Source of the DNA: an uncultured Coriobacteriaceae bacterium
GTDB taxonomy: Bacteria > Actinomycetota > Coriobacteriia > Coriobacteriales > Eggerthellaceae
NCBI GenBank assembly: GCA_900552365.1
Contig: URZP01000037.1
Location: 1 to 13,174, forward strand
Direction: 5' to 3'
Length of the DNA: 13,174 nucleotides
Position 1 is the first letter of the stretch. Each line of letters starts with the position of its first letter. The translations under genes and the position numbers were made by a program. Below are positions 6,289-13,174 of the stretch, piece by piece. Below the pieces are notes generated by a model. It was not told the origin of the DNA and searched no databases. It saw only the letters and a list, made by a program, of their open reading frames with translations.

Positions 6289-7427
6289 AGTTCCAGCACC
6301 TCCACGAACGCGGCCTGCATTTTACGGGGGTCGTGCCAGGTGGGACGCATGCCGTCAACCAAATCGCGCTGGATGACGCGCGTACCATGCGACTCGATGG
6401 CGGCAACGACCTCGTCGGAAGCAATGACGGGCCTTGCGCGCATGGTATCGTTGTCGATGCCGTACGTCATGTTCTCGCGCACGTTCGGCCCACTTGCCGC
6501 GGGCTTATGGACCAGCATGAAGTCAAGAAGCCCCGAAAGGCCGTGCTTCTCAAGCGCCTCGAAATGCTCGTAGGCGTTCAAACCCCACGTCTCGCCTTGC
6601 ATGTCGGCAAGCGAGCACACGAACAACGTCTTGCCCTTCGATTCACGAATGGCATCGACGATGCCCGGAACAAGCAAGTTCGGGATGATGGATGTGTACA
6701 GCGAGCCCGGACCCAAAACGATAAGATCGGCCTGACGGATTGCCTGGAGAGCAGGCTCGTAAGCAATGATCGGCTCGGTCGAGCGCAAGTTGACGGTTTC
6801 AAGGGCGCTGCGTGAATGGCAGGCAACGGCCTGACCCTCGAGCACGTGACCATCGCGCGTCTTCGCCACAAGGTTCACGCGATTGAGCGTCGAAGGATAC
6901 ACATGCCCGCGGGCGTTGAGGATGCGCTCGCAGATCTTGATCGCCTCGGGAAAACTGCGGCTGGTGACTTCCAAACTTGAAAGCATCAGGTTGCCCAGCG
7001 TATGGTTCTCGGCAAACGAAAAACGCAGTTTGAACGCGGCGGTAAGCGGGTCATGCGGATCGGCTGCCATGGCGGTGATGCACTTGCGAACGTCGCCCGG
7101 AGCCGTGACACCCGCCTCGTCGCGCAGGATGCCGGTTGACCCGCCGTCGTCGGCCATGGCCACCACAGCCGAGGTTTCGGCTCCCATGGAAAGCAGCGTG
7201 CGAATGGACATAGGGGCACCCGTTCCGCCGCCGATGACGACGGCCTTGGGAGCACGTCCGTCAACCGAAGGGGCCTCGATCTCGGAAAGCGAATCGAAGG
7301 CGCCGGTGGCTGAGGGATCGTGGGTGAACGGCGGCGTCTGCGCGGGCTTGCCCTTTCGGGACGCGCCGATGCCAGCACGCACGGCCGCAACGCGGCCCGT
7401 GACGTCGATAGGGAGTTTTTGAAGCAT
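6267..7427 (-). CDS. yvcK: YvcK/CofD-like family protein (gluconeogenesis factor)
   Basis: YvcK proteins resemble the CofD transferases. In Bacillus YvcK is needed for growth on gluconeogenic carbon sources and for normal cell shape, and it binds UDP-sugars; the mycobacterial homologue is CuvA. Family motifs, numbered from the GTG, are VVIGGGTG (64-71), ADDGGS (93-98), the APGDVRKC segment (110-117), HTLGNLML (143-150) and GPGSLYTSIIPNLL (240-253). The product is about 386 residues, longer than the usual 310-330, because of a roughly 60-residue N-terminal stretch rich in Ala, Pro, Ser and Thr that is probably disordered. The ATG (7425-7427) overlaps the rapZ stop as TGATG; an adjacent GTG (7428-7430) is also possible, and AAGG lies 7-10 bases upstream. 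Its 3' end overlaps whiA. Confidence 0.94.
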   Translation of the reverse strand: MLQKLPIDVTGRVAAVRAGIGASRKGKPAQTPPFTHDPSATGAFDSLSEIEAPSVDGRAPKAVVIGGGTGAPMSIRTLLSMGAETSAVVAMADDGGSTGILRDEAGVTAPGDVRKCITAMAADPHDPLTAAFKLRFSFAENHTLGNLMLSSLEVTSRSFPEAIKICERILNARGHVYPSTLNRVNLVAKTRDGHVLEGQAVACHSRSALETVNLRSTEPIIAYEPALQAIRQADLIVLGPGSLYTSIIPNLLVPGIVDAIRESKGKTLFVCSLADMQGETWGLNAYEHFEALEKHGLSGLLDFMLVHKPAASGPNVRENMTYGIDNDTMRARPVIASDEVVAAIESHGTRVIQRDLVDGMRPTWHDPRKMQAAFVEVLELCRSPRM

Positions 7428-8413
7428 CACGCACCAGCCTTATGGGCGCAATCGCCTTCTACCGCAGGGTCGCAACCGGCGGGATCGGCGTTCACCAGCG
7501 TGCCATCGGCGCGCTCGGCCAGCGCAAGGTCGCGATGGGCGACGCTGACGCGATATCCCTTTTGACGCAGGTAATTGCCCGTCTCTTCGGCCAGAACCAC
7601 GCTGCGATGCTGGCCACCCGTACAGCCAACGGCAATGGCGAGCTGCTGCTTGCCCTCGTCGACATAACCGGGCATGACCGTGTCAAGAAGCGCCTCCCAC
7701 GCCTTCAGGAAGTTCTCGGTTTCCTTGCGATACATAACGAAATCGCGGACCGGCGCGTCGAAGCCGGTTAGATAGCGAAGCTTAGGGTCGTAGAACGGAT
7801 TGGGCAGGTAGCGCACGTCCATGACCAGGTCGGCATCTTCGGGCAACCCGTGCTTGAAGCCGAACGAGTACACAACGACGGCCAAACCCTCGCGACGCTC
7901 GCCTGTGGAGAACTCGGCGTACAGACGCGAACGCAGCTCACCCGGCGTGAGGTCGGTGGTGTTGATGATCAAGTCGGCATGCTCGCGCAGGTCATACAAA
8001 AGGTCGCGTTCACGAGAGATGCCGCGGGAAATGCTCGCACCGTCGGCGCACAGCGGATGGCGACGGCGCGACGATTTGTAGCGGGCGATGAGCTTCTCGT
8101 CGTCGGCATCCAAAAAGACGATAGTGAACGGGATTTTCCTAGCGTCCAGATCGGCAAGGGCGTCACGCATGCTTGCGAAGAACGAACGCGTACGCGCATC
8201 GCAGACAATGCAAAGCTTGCGGGAGCCGTCAGGCTGGCTGGGCACGTCGTTCATGCTGACAAGCTCGCCGATTAATGCAGGCGGCAAGTTGTCAACGCAG
8301 AAGTAGCCCAAATCCTCGAAAATATGCAGGGCCTCGGTTCGGCCCGCACCTGACATGCCGCTGATGATCACCAACTCGGGCAACGACGACTCGTCGATGT
8401 TCTGCTCGGTCAT
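7427..8413 (-). CDS. rapZ: RapZ/YvcJ nucleotide-binding adaptor protein
   Basis: RapZ is a P-loop protein. In E. coli it guides RNase E to the small RNA GlmZ to control glucosamine-6-phosphate synthesis; the Bacillus homologue YvcJ hydrolyses GTP and affects competence. From the ATG at 8411-8413 the product has 328 residues. It shows the P-loop GMSGAGRT (19-26, Arg instead of Lys at 25, as in many actinobacterial members), FEDLGYFCVDNLPP (32-45), FLDADDE (100-106), FGFKHG (184-189), DVRYLPNP (199-206) and GCTGGQHRS (263-271). This start is preferred because AAGGAG lies 6 bases upstream; an in-frame ATG at 8438-8440 would add nine residues but lacks a ribosome binding site. It follows uvrC by 76 bases and overlaps yvcK. 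Confidence 0.95.
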   Translation of the reverse strand: MTEQNIDESSLPELVIISGMSGAGRTEALHIFEDLGYFCVDNLPPALIGELVSMNDVPSQPDGSRKLCIVCDARTRSFFASMRDALADLDARKIPFTIVFLDADDEKLIARYKSSRRRHPLCADGASISRGISRERDLLYDLREHADLIINTTDLTPGELRSRLYAEFSTGERREGLAVVVYSFGFKHGLPEDADLVMDVRYLPNPFYDPKLRYLTGFDAPVRDFVMYRKETENFLKAWEALLDTVMPGYVDEGKQQLAIAVGCTGGQHRSVVLAEETGNYLRQKGYRVSVAHRDLALAERADGTLVNADPAGCDPAVEGDCAHKAGA

Positions 8414-8450
8414 GAGCTGCTCCTTAACTCGCTGAATCATCTTGATGCGC

Positions 8451-8479
8451 CGGGAATTCCCGCTGCGCCTGAACGTTCA
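8451..8479. repeat. two short perfect palindromes between uvrC and rapZ
   Basis: The 76-base uvrC-rapZ gap contains a 12-bp palindrome CGGGAATTCCCG (8451-8462) and a 10-bp palindrome TGAACGTTCA (8470-8479), eight bases apart. Neither has the loop or T tract of a terminator. They may be protein-binding sites or chance. No promoter for rapZ is evident nearby. Confidence 0.3.
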
Positions 8480-8489
8480 TCCACGCCGA

Positions 8490-10574
8490 TCATTCGTCTA
8501 GAGGTTCTTCGACCTGCTGCTCTTTTGCCTCGGCGGAAACCTTTTCCATCTTGTCATTATACTGCCGCAGCACGCGATAGCACTCCTCGGCTACCTCGAC
8601 CGGCAGAACACCCGCACCCTTGATCTCTTGAAGCGAAGCCTCGCGCAAGTTCTTGAACGACTTGAAGTGACGCAGAAGCGCCTTCTTGCGCACCGGGCCC
8701 ATACCGGCGACCTCGTCAAGGATGCTTGAAGTCATTCCCTTGCCGCGCAGCTCGCGATGGAACGTGATGGCGAAACGATGCGCCTCGTCGCGCACCTGCT
8801 TCACCAGGTAAAGCGACGCCGAGCCACCTGGCAGCACGACGGGGCCGGTATCCTGCCAAGGGACGAACAGTTCCTCATCTCGCTTCGCAAGACCCGCAAG
8901 GGCGATGTCATCGATGCCCATCTTGTCGAACATCTCCATAACCGCCGAAAGCTGCGGCTTGCCACCGTCAAGGATGATGAGATCGGGTTTTTTGCCGAAA
9001 CGCTCGTCGGCCATGCGCTCGGGGGCGTAACGGCGCGACATGACCTCCTGCATCGAGAGGAAGTCGTTCGCTTCATCGAGCTGGGCTTTTATCTTGAAGC
9101 GACGATATTGGTTCTTGTCTGGCTTGCCATTGGTGAACACCACCATCGAGGCAACCGTGTAGCTGCCGTGGTTGGTGGAGATGTCGAAGCACTCGATGCG
9201 CAGCGGCGGCTTGTCCATGCCCAGTGCGCTTTCCAGCTGCAGCAGGGCGTCGTTGATGCGCTTATCGTCATAATTGGTGCGGACCTTATAGCGCAGCAGC
9301 GTATGCTGGGCGTTCTTCTCGGCCATGGTCACAAGCTCAGCCTTCTCGCCCTTCTGCGGGGCGACGAAGCGCACCTTGGCCCCGTGAACACTGGCAAGCT
9401 TCTGAGTGAGCCAGCTTTCCATGGCCGTCGCATCTTCGGGGAGCTCGCGAAGGATAACCTCACGCGGAATCGACGTCGAGGCCTCGTAATAGCGCAGCAG
9501 GAACATATGGAGCAGATCCTCGTCCGGAACATCGCGCCCGCGGTCGAGGATAAACTCGTTCGAGTTGATGATACGCCCCTCGCGGACCATGAAAACATGC
9601 GCCGCCGAGACGGTTTCCTCGCGAAACAGGCCGATGACGTCGGCGTTCATGTTGTGCGAGGTAACGGCATGCTGCTTGTCGTTTAGCGACTTCACGGCAT
9701 CGATGCGGCTTTTGATGCGCGCCGCGCGTTCGAAGTCGAGCTCGGCAGCCGCAGCCTGCATCTCTTCGGTCATGTCGCGGATGAACTCGCCGTGGTTGCC
9801 CTCAAGAAAGCGAGCTACCCGCTTGACGTTCTCAGCATATTCCTCGGGACGGATCTGCCCACAACAAGCCCCGGGGCCAAGCCCCACATGGTAATCGAAG
9901 CAGGGGCGCATGTTCGAAAGGGCGAGCTCGCCCTTTTCCTGACGACGCTGCAAAGCACGCCAGTCGGCGCACGAGGTGGAGCAAATCGGAACGATCCTGC
10001 GCACCGCATCGATCATCGTGCGGGCGGCGCGGCTGTCGGTGAAGGGGCCGAAGTAACGCGTATCAGGACGGCGCTTCTCACGTGTGAACTTGATGGCAGG
10101 AAAAGCATCACCCATGGTAAGGGCGATGAATGGATAGGACTTGTCGTCCTTGAAGTCGGCGTTGAAATACGGCGTGTACTGGTTGATGAGCTCGCGCTCC
10201 AAAACCAACGACTCGTGCTCGTTGCCAACGACGATGTATTCGAATGAGTCGATCTGCTCGACAAGCAAGGGGATCTTCGCACGATCGTCCTGGAAGTTCA
10301 CGTACTGGCGCATGCGTGCGCGAAGCTGCTTGGCCTTACCAACGTAAATAACCTCGCCGCGAGCATTCTTCCACAAATAGCACCCCGGAAGCGTGGGAAC
10401 GCTGTCAAGCTGACGCTTGATGCGCGCGATCTTCTCTTCCTGGCTGGCGCGTGCTCGTGCGGCCTTTTCTTCAGGATCGGAATCGGCATCTTCCGCGGAC
10501 GCATAGTGAGAGCCCGACCACAAGTCGTGCTCGTCTAGGGGTTCGTTTTCGAAATCGGGATGCGAGGGTTGCAT
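8490..10574 (-). CDS. uvrC: UvrABC excinuclease subunit C
   Basis: UvrC makes both incisions in nucleotide excision repair after UvrA and UvrB mark the lesion. From the ATG at 10572-10574 the product has 694 residues, longer than the usual 600-650. The GIY-YIG nuclease domain (3' cut) shows GCY (64-66), YVG (77-79) and Arg85. A UVR motif for UvrB contact lies at about 265-300. The RNase H-like nuclease (5' cut) has Asp464 in ECFDIS, Asp536 in ILDGG and His599. A helix-hairpin-helix region at about 619-668 precedes an acidic tail. The first 50 residues are an acidic extension. An in-frame TTG at 10640 is unlikely because a good -10 box lies downstream of it. The cysteines at 198-238 deviate from the common spacing. 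It is the first gene of the minus-strand series and is divergent from sbcD. Confidence 0.96.
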   Translation of the reverse strand: MQPSHPDFENEPLDEHDLWSGSHYASAEDADSDPEEKAARARASQEEKIARIKRQLDSVPTLPGCYLWKNARGEVIYVGKAKQLRARMRQYVNFQDDRAKIPLLVEQIDSFEYIVVGNEHESLVLERELINQYTPYFNADFKDDKSYPFIALTMGDAFPAIKFTREKRRPDTRYFGPFTDSRAARTMIDAVRRIVPICSTSCADWRALQRRQEKGELALSNMRPCFDYHVGLGPGACCGQIRPEEYAENVKRVARFLEGNHGEFIRDMTEEMQAAAAELDFERAARIKSRIDAVKSLNDKQHAVTSHNMNADVIGLFREETVSAAHVFMVREGRIINSNEFILDRGRDVPDEDLLHMFLLRYYEASTSIPREVILRELPEDATAMESWLTQKLASVHGAKVRFVAPQKGEKAELVTMAEKNAQHTLLRYKVRTNYDDKRINDALLQLESALGMDKPPLRIECFDISTNHGSYTVASMVVFTNGKPDKNQYRRFKIKAQLDEANDFLSMQEVMSRRYAPERMADERFGKKPDLIILDGGKPQLSAVMEMFDKMGIDDIALAGLAKRDEELFVPWQDTGPVVLPGGSASLYLVKQVRDEAHRFAITFHRELRGKGMTSSILDEVAGMGPVRKKALLRHFKSFKNLREASLQEIKGAGVLPVEVAEECYRVLRQYNDKMEKVSAEAKEQQVEEPLDE

Positions 10575-10605
10575 ATTCTCACGCTTACCGTGCTTGCCGT
10601 GCGGG

Positions 10606-10619
10606 TTCAACGCGTTGAA
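10606..10619. promoter_or_regulatory. 14-bp perfect palindrome at the predicted uvrC transcript start, possible operator
   Basis: TTCAACGCGTTGAA is fully self-complementary and begins at the last base of the uvrC -10 box. Its centre falls at the predicted transcription start, about 7 bases after the -10. That position is typical of repressor operators. It does not match the Gram-positive LexA box CGAAC-N4-GTTCG, because its AAC and GTT half-sites are only two bases apart. Confidence 0.45.
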
Positions 10620-10627
10620 GTATAGCA
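10619..10627 (-). promoter_or_regulatory. extended -10 promoter of the uvrC gene series
   Basis: On the minus strand TGCTATACT combines an extended -10 TGn with TATACT (five of six consensus bases). No -35 match is seen at 16-18 bases upstream, as is common for extended -10 promoters. The predicted start near 10612 gives a leader of about 38 bases before the uvrC ATG. This decides against the upstream TTG start at 10640. Confidence 0.55.
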
Positions 10628-10686
10628 AAGGCAACCGCAATCAAAGCCCCTGCAAGAGCAACGCACGATATCCCCGCCCCAGCGTT

Positions 10687-10692
10687 TATAAT
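10687..10692 (+). promoter_or_regulatory. -10 box of a probable sbcD promoter
   Basis: A perfect TATAAT lies 53 bases before the sbcD ATG. No convincing -35 is present 16-18 bases upstream and there is no TGn extension, so the promoter may need an activator or be weak. The predicted transcript start is near 10699. The upstream regions of this promoter and the uvrC promoter lie back to back within about 60 bases. Confidence 0.5.
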
Positions 10693-10724
10693 CCGATGAA
10701 CGACACAACAAAGCGAATCGGATT
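10690..10724. repeat. 8-bp inverted repeat overlapping the sbcD -10 box and leader
   Basis: AATCCGAT (10690-10697) and ATCGGATT (10717-10724) are inverted copies separated by 19 bases. The right arm lies in a small local palindrome, GAATC-G-GATTC (10715-10725). The left arm covers the end of the sbcD -10 box, so a protein bound here would affect sbcD transcription. It could also be chance. Confidence 0.4.
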
Positions 10725-10745
10725 CAATCCAGAAACGACCACGCC

Positions 10746-11876
10746 ATGAGATTCCTTCATTTAGCCGACCTGCATCTCGGGAAAAGCGTCGACGGCTTCT
10801 CGCTGATCGACGACCAGAAATTCGCCCTTCGACAAATCCTCTCACGCATCGAACGCGAAGCCGCAGCCACGCCGAAACTCGATGCGGTCCTGATCGCGGG
10901 CGACTTCTACGACAAACCGCAACCTTCGACAGAGGCCGTCGGTCTTGCCGACTGGTTTCTGACCGAGCTGGCTAAAACCCAGGTGAAATGCTTCATCATC
11001 CCCGGAAACCACGACTCGGCAGAACGCTTGTCGTACGCGAACGGAATACTGTCCGATGCCGGCATTCACATTGCCGGCTCCTTCACGGGCTCGATCGATC
11101 ACTTCAGCCTTGCCGACGAACACGGCCCAGTGACGTTTTGGCTGCTGCCGTTCGTGAAACCCGTGAACGTGCGCGCGTTCTTCCCCGATGACGAGATCGG
11201 AACCGACTACACCGCCGCAATCGAGACGATGCTGCAACACGAAGACATCGATTACGCCAAAAGGAACGTTGCCTTGGTGCATCAGTTCGTCTCGTTCGGA
11301 TCGCAAAAACCCGAGACATCCGATTCGGAGCTTGCCTCGGTAGGCGGTTTGGACGAAGTCGACTCCTCGATATTCGACCAGTTCGACTATGTGGCCCTGG
11401 GTCACATCCATAAGTCACAGCCACTCGGCAAGAAGAACATGCGCTATGCTGGATCGCTTTTGAAGTACTCCTTCTCGGAAGCAGGCCAAGAGAAACGCTT
11501 CCCCTTGATCACGCTTGGCGAAAAAGGCCGGATAGATATCGAATTCGTCGAAATCCAGGCGCTACACGACATGCGCGAGATCAAAGGGCCCCTGGCGGAC
11601 CTGATCAGCAAGGACGTGGTGAATGCAGCACCCGCCGACGACTACCTGCACATCACGCTAACCGACGAAAATCCCATCATCGATGCGCTTGCTCGGGTGC
11701 GCGCTGTCTACCCCAACATGATGGAGCTTGACTATCAAGCAACCCTCCATCTCTCGCCCAGTCAGCTCTTCGAGGAGTTCTTCGAAGAGCGCCTGGGAAG
11801 ACCCCTTTCCCCTTTGCAGCGCTCGACGTTTCAGCGCGTGCTTGAATCATGCATGGAAGACGGTGATGCCGAATGA
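10746..11876 (+). CDS. sbcD: SbcD, nuclease subunit of the SbcCD exonuclease
   Basis: SbcD (bacterial Mre11) is the manganese-dependent nuclease that with the ATPase SbcC cleaves DNA hairpins and blocked or double-strand ends. The 376-residue product has the complete phosphoesterase motif series: Asp8 and His10 in LADLHLG, Asp53 in AGDFYD, Asn88-His89 in PGNHD, His179 in LVHQF, and His220/His222 in GHIH. The C-terminal third is the capping region and SbcC contact. The start matches the usual family N-terminus, but no Shine-Dalgarno-like purine run is visible in the 20 bases before the ATG. Its stop overlaps the sbcC start as ATGA. It is transcribed away from uvrC, pairing two DNA repair units around one intergenic region. 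Confidence 0.97.
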   Translation: MRFLHLADLHLGKSVDGFSLIDDQKFALRQILSRIEREAAATPKLDAVLIAGDFYDKPQPSTEAVGLADWFLTELAKTQVKCFIIPGNHDSAERLSYANGILSDAGIHIAGSFTGSIDHFSLADEHGPVTFWLLPFVKPVNVRAFFPDDEIGTDYTAAIETMLQHEDIDYAKRNVALVHQFVSFGSQKPETSDSELASVGGLDEVDSSIFDQFDYVALGHIHKSQPLGKKNMRYAGSLLKYSFSEAGQEKRFPLITLGEKGRIDIEFVEIQALHDMREIKGPLADLISKDVVNAAPADDYLHITLTDENPIIDALARVRAVYPNMMELDYQATLHLSPSQLFEEFFEERLGRPLSPLQRSTFQRVLESCMEDGDAE

Positions 11877-13174
11877 GGCCCATCAAGCTTGTCATCAGCG
11901 CATTCGGCCCTTACGCACAAGAAACGACCGTCGACTTCGAAAAGATCGGCTCATCGGGCTTGTATCTCATCTGCGGCGACACAGGGTCGGGAAAGACCAC
12001 CATCTTCGATGCGATCTCCTTCGCATTGTTCGGCATGCCCACAGGCGAAACCAGAAGCGCAGCGAATCTTCGAAGCGACTTCGCCGACCCGGCAACTAAA
12101 ACATTCGTCGACCTGACGTTCGCCTACCGCAACAAGGAATACCGCATCGTCAGGAACCCGCGCTACGAAAGGCCCGCCAAACGCGGCAACGGCATGGCAA
12201 CCGAGCAGGCCGCAGCCGAACTGCACCTTCCCGACGGCGGTGTCGAAACCGGCCCCGTTGCCGTCGATGCGAAAATCAGTGAGACGCTTGGCGTGACGAA
12301 AAGTCAATACGAGCAGATCGCAATGATCGCGCAGGGCGAATTCAAGAAGCTGCTAAATGCCAACACGAAAGACCGCGCCGACATCTTCCGCCATATTTTC
12401 AGCACAGCACCCTACGAGGCGCTTCAAAACGAGCTCAAGTCGAAGGCGAACGCGTTGAAAAACGCGAACGAGCGTGCAAACGAGCGCATTGCCTCCCTTG
12501 CGCGTCAAGTTAACCTGAACCCCGAAAGCAAAGGTTTTGCCGAGGTGGATCGCATGATCACTCTTGGCGCGATCGATGCCGACAAATTGAAGGGCATCGT
12601 GGGAGACGCCATTACAGCGGACAAGGAAAAAGCACAGACGCTTGCCGCCACGAACAAAGATAAACGCAACCAGCTGCAAAACACCGAAAGCGAACTTGGC
12701 AAAGCGAAGCAACGTGCCTCGATGGAGGAACGACGTCGACGTTTGGAGGAAGGGCTAGCTCTTGCCCAAATCACCATGGACGAAGCGAAAACTCGCCTTG
12801 AAGCCACTCAGGCTAACGAGCCCGAACTTGCTTCCCTGCCCGCGAAAATCGAAGAAGCGCAGCGCTTGATGCAACTTGTCGATGAAACGGAACGAGCCAG
12901 AATCGATCTCGATGCCGCCGTGAACGCGCGCGATCGCGCAGTTAAAGCCGCAAGCGAATCAAGGAGGCAAGCGGAAGCGGAAGAATCCCTGCTCAAGGAA
13001 CTTCTTGCCACGCAGGCAAGCCTTATCGACCTCACCCAAAAGCAACGCGATCTTATGCAAAAAATCGAGGCGCTGAAACAAGAGCGGAAGCGGCTCGACG
13101 AAACGTGCCGCGAGTTCGACAAAGCCCTAAGCGAATCCGCGCAGGCGAATGCAAGCCTTTTGCAAGAGCAGGCA
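11873..13174 (+). CDS. sbcC: SbcC, ATPase subunit of the SbcCD exonuclease (5' part, cut by window end)
   Basis: SbcC is the SMC-like, Rad50-type ATPase that partners SbcD. The window holds the first 434 codons, open to the last base, of a protein usually about 850-1050 residues long. The N-terminal ATPase half shows the Walker A motif GDTGSGKT (35-42) and the Q-loop Gln154 in IAQGEFKKLL, followed by DRADIFR. From about residue 175 the sequence becomes rich in Ala, Glu, Lys, Gln and Arg and typical of the ascending antiparallel coiled coil. The zinc hook, signature motif and Walker B would lie beyond the window. The ATG at 11873-11875 overlaps the sbcD stop (ATGA), with only weak purine runs upstream, so translation is probably coupled to sbcD. 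No frameshift or internal stop is seen. Confidence 0.95.
   Translation, partial: MRPIKLVISAFGPYAQETTVDFEKIGSSGLYLICGDTGSGKTTIFDAISFALFGMPTGETRSAANLRSDFADPATKTFVDLTFAYRNKEYRIVRNPRYERPAKRGNGMATEQAAAELHLPDGGVETGPVAVDAKISETLGVTKSQYEQIAMIAQGEFKKLLNANTKDRADIFRHIFSTAPYEALQNELKSKANALKNANERANERIASLARQVNLNPESKGFAEVDRMITLGAIDADKLKGIVGDAITADKEKAQTLAATNKDKRNQLQNTESELGKAKQRASMEERRRRLEEGLALAQITMDEAKTRLEATQANEPELASLPAKIEEAQRLMQLVDETERARIDLDAAVNARDRAVKAASESRRQAEAEESLLKELLATQASLIDLTQKQRDLMQKIEALKQERKRLDETCREFDKALSESAQANASLLQEQA

Noticed and set aside
7446..8413. Arg in place of Lys in the RapZ P-loop
   Set aside because: This substitution is familiar in actinobacterial RapZ proteins, so it is not evidence of a broken gene.
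8757..9686. 309-codon plus-strand open frame opposite uvrC
   Set aside because: Antisense shadow; composition follows the complementary codons of uvrC.
10575..10745. LexA (SOS) box before uvrC or sbcD
   Set aside because: No CGAAC-N4-GTTCG match is present; the palindrome at 10606-10619 has the wrong half-site spacing.

Overview
This is a chromosomal housekeeping stretch from a GC-rich bacterium, most likely an actinobacterium of the class Coriobacteriia (Eggerthella/Slackia-like; inferred from gene order and protein style, not proven). The order uvrC-rapZ-yvcK-whiA-gap-pgk-tpiA-secG is the classic actinobacterial arrangement. The presence of gpmI between tpiA and secG recalls the gap-pgk-tpi-gpm block of Firmicutes.

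Layout. Nine protein genes and one tRNA lie on the minus strand and read right to left: uvrC (excision repair), rapZ, yvcK and whiA (three genes that travel together and touch or overlap), then gap, pgk, tpiA and gpmI (lower glycolysis from glyceraldehyde-3-phosphate to 2-phosphoglycerate, plus triose-phosphate interconversion), then secG (protein export), then a tRNA-Leu(GAG) followed by two hairpin terminators at the left edge. On the plus strand sbcD and the start of sbcC (double-strand-break nuclease) diverge from uvrC; sbcC runs off the right edge with no stop codon.

Control signals. Extended -10 or -35/-10 promoters can be read in front of uvrC, secG and the tRNA, and a perfect -10 without a clear -35 in front of sbcD. 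Inverted repeats sit at the uvrC and sbcD promoters, at the tRNA promoter, between whiA and gap, and between gap and pgk. The last two could adjust glycolytic gene expression relative to the upstream rapZ-yvcK-whiA genes. Start/stop overlaps (rapZ/yvcK, yvcK/whiA, tpiA/gpmI, sbcD/sbcC) suggest translational coupling.

No mobile element, CRISPR array, toxin-antitoxin pair or unknown gene is visible, and I see no novel system. No gene-free stretch exceeds 300 bases; the longest is the uvrC-sbcD divergent region of about 170 bases. The points most worth checking are the altered cysteine pattern of UvrC, the palindromes at the uvrC/sbcD divergent promoters, and the hybrid glycolytic gene order.
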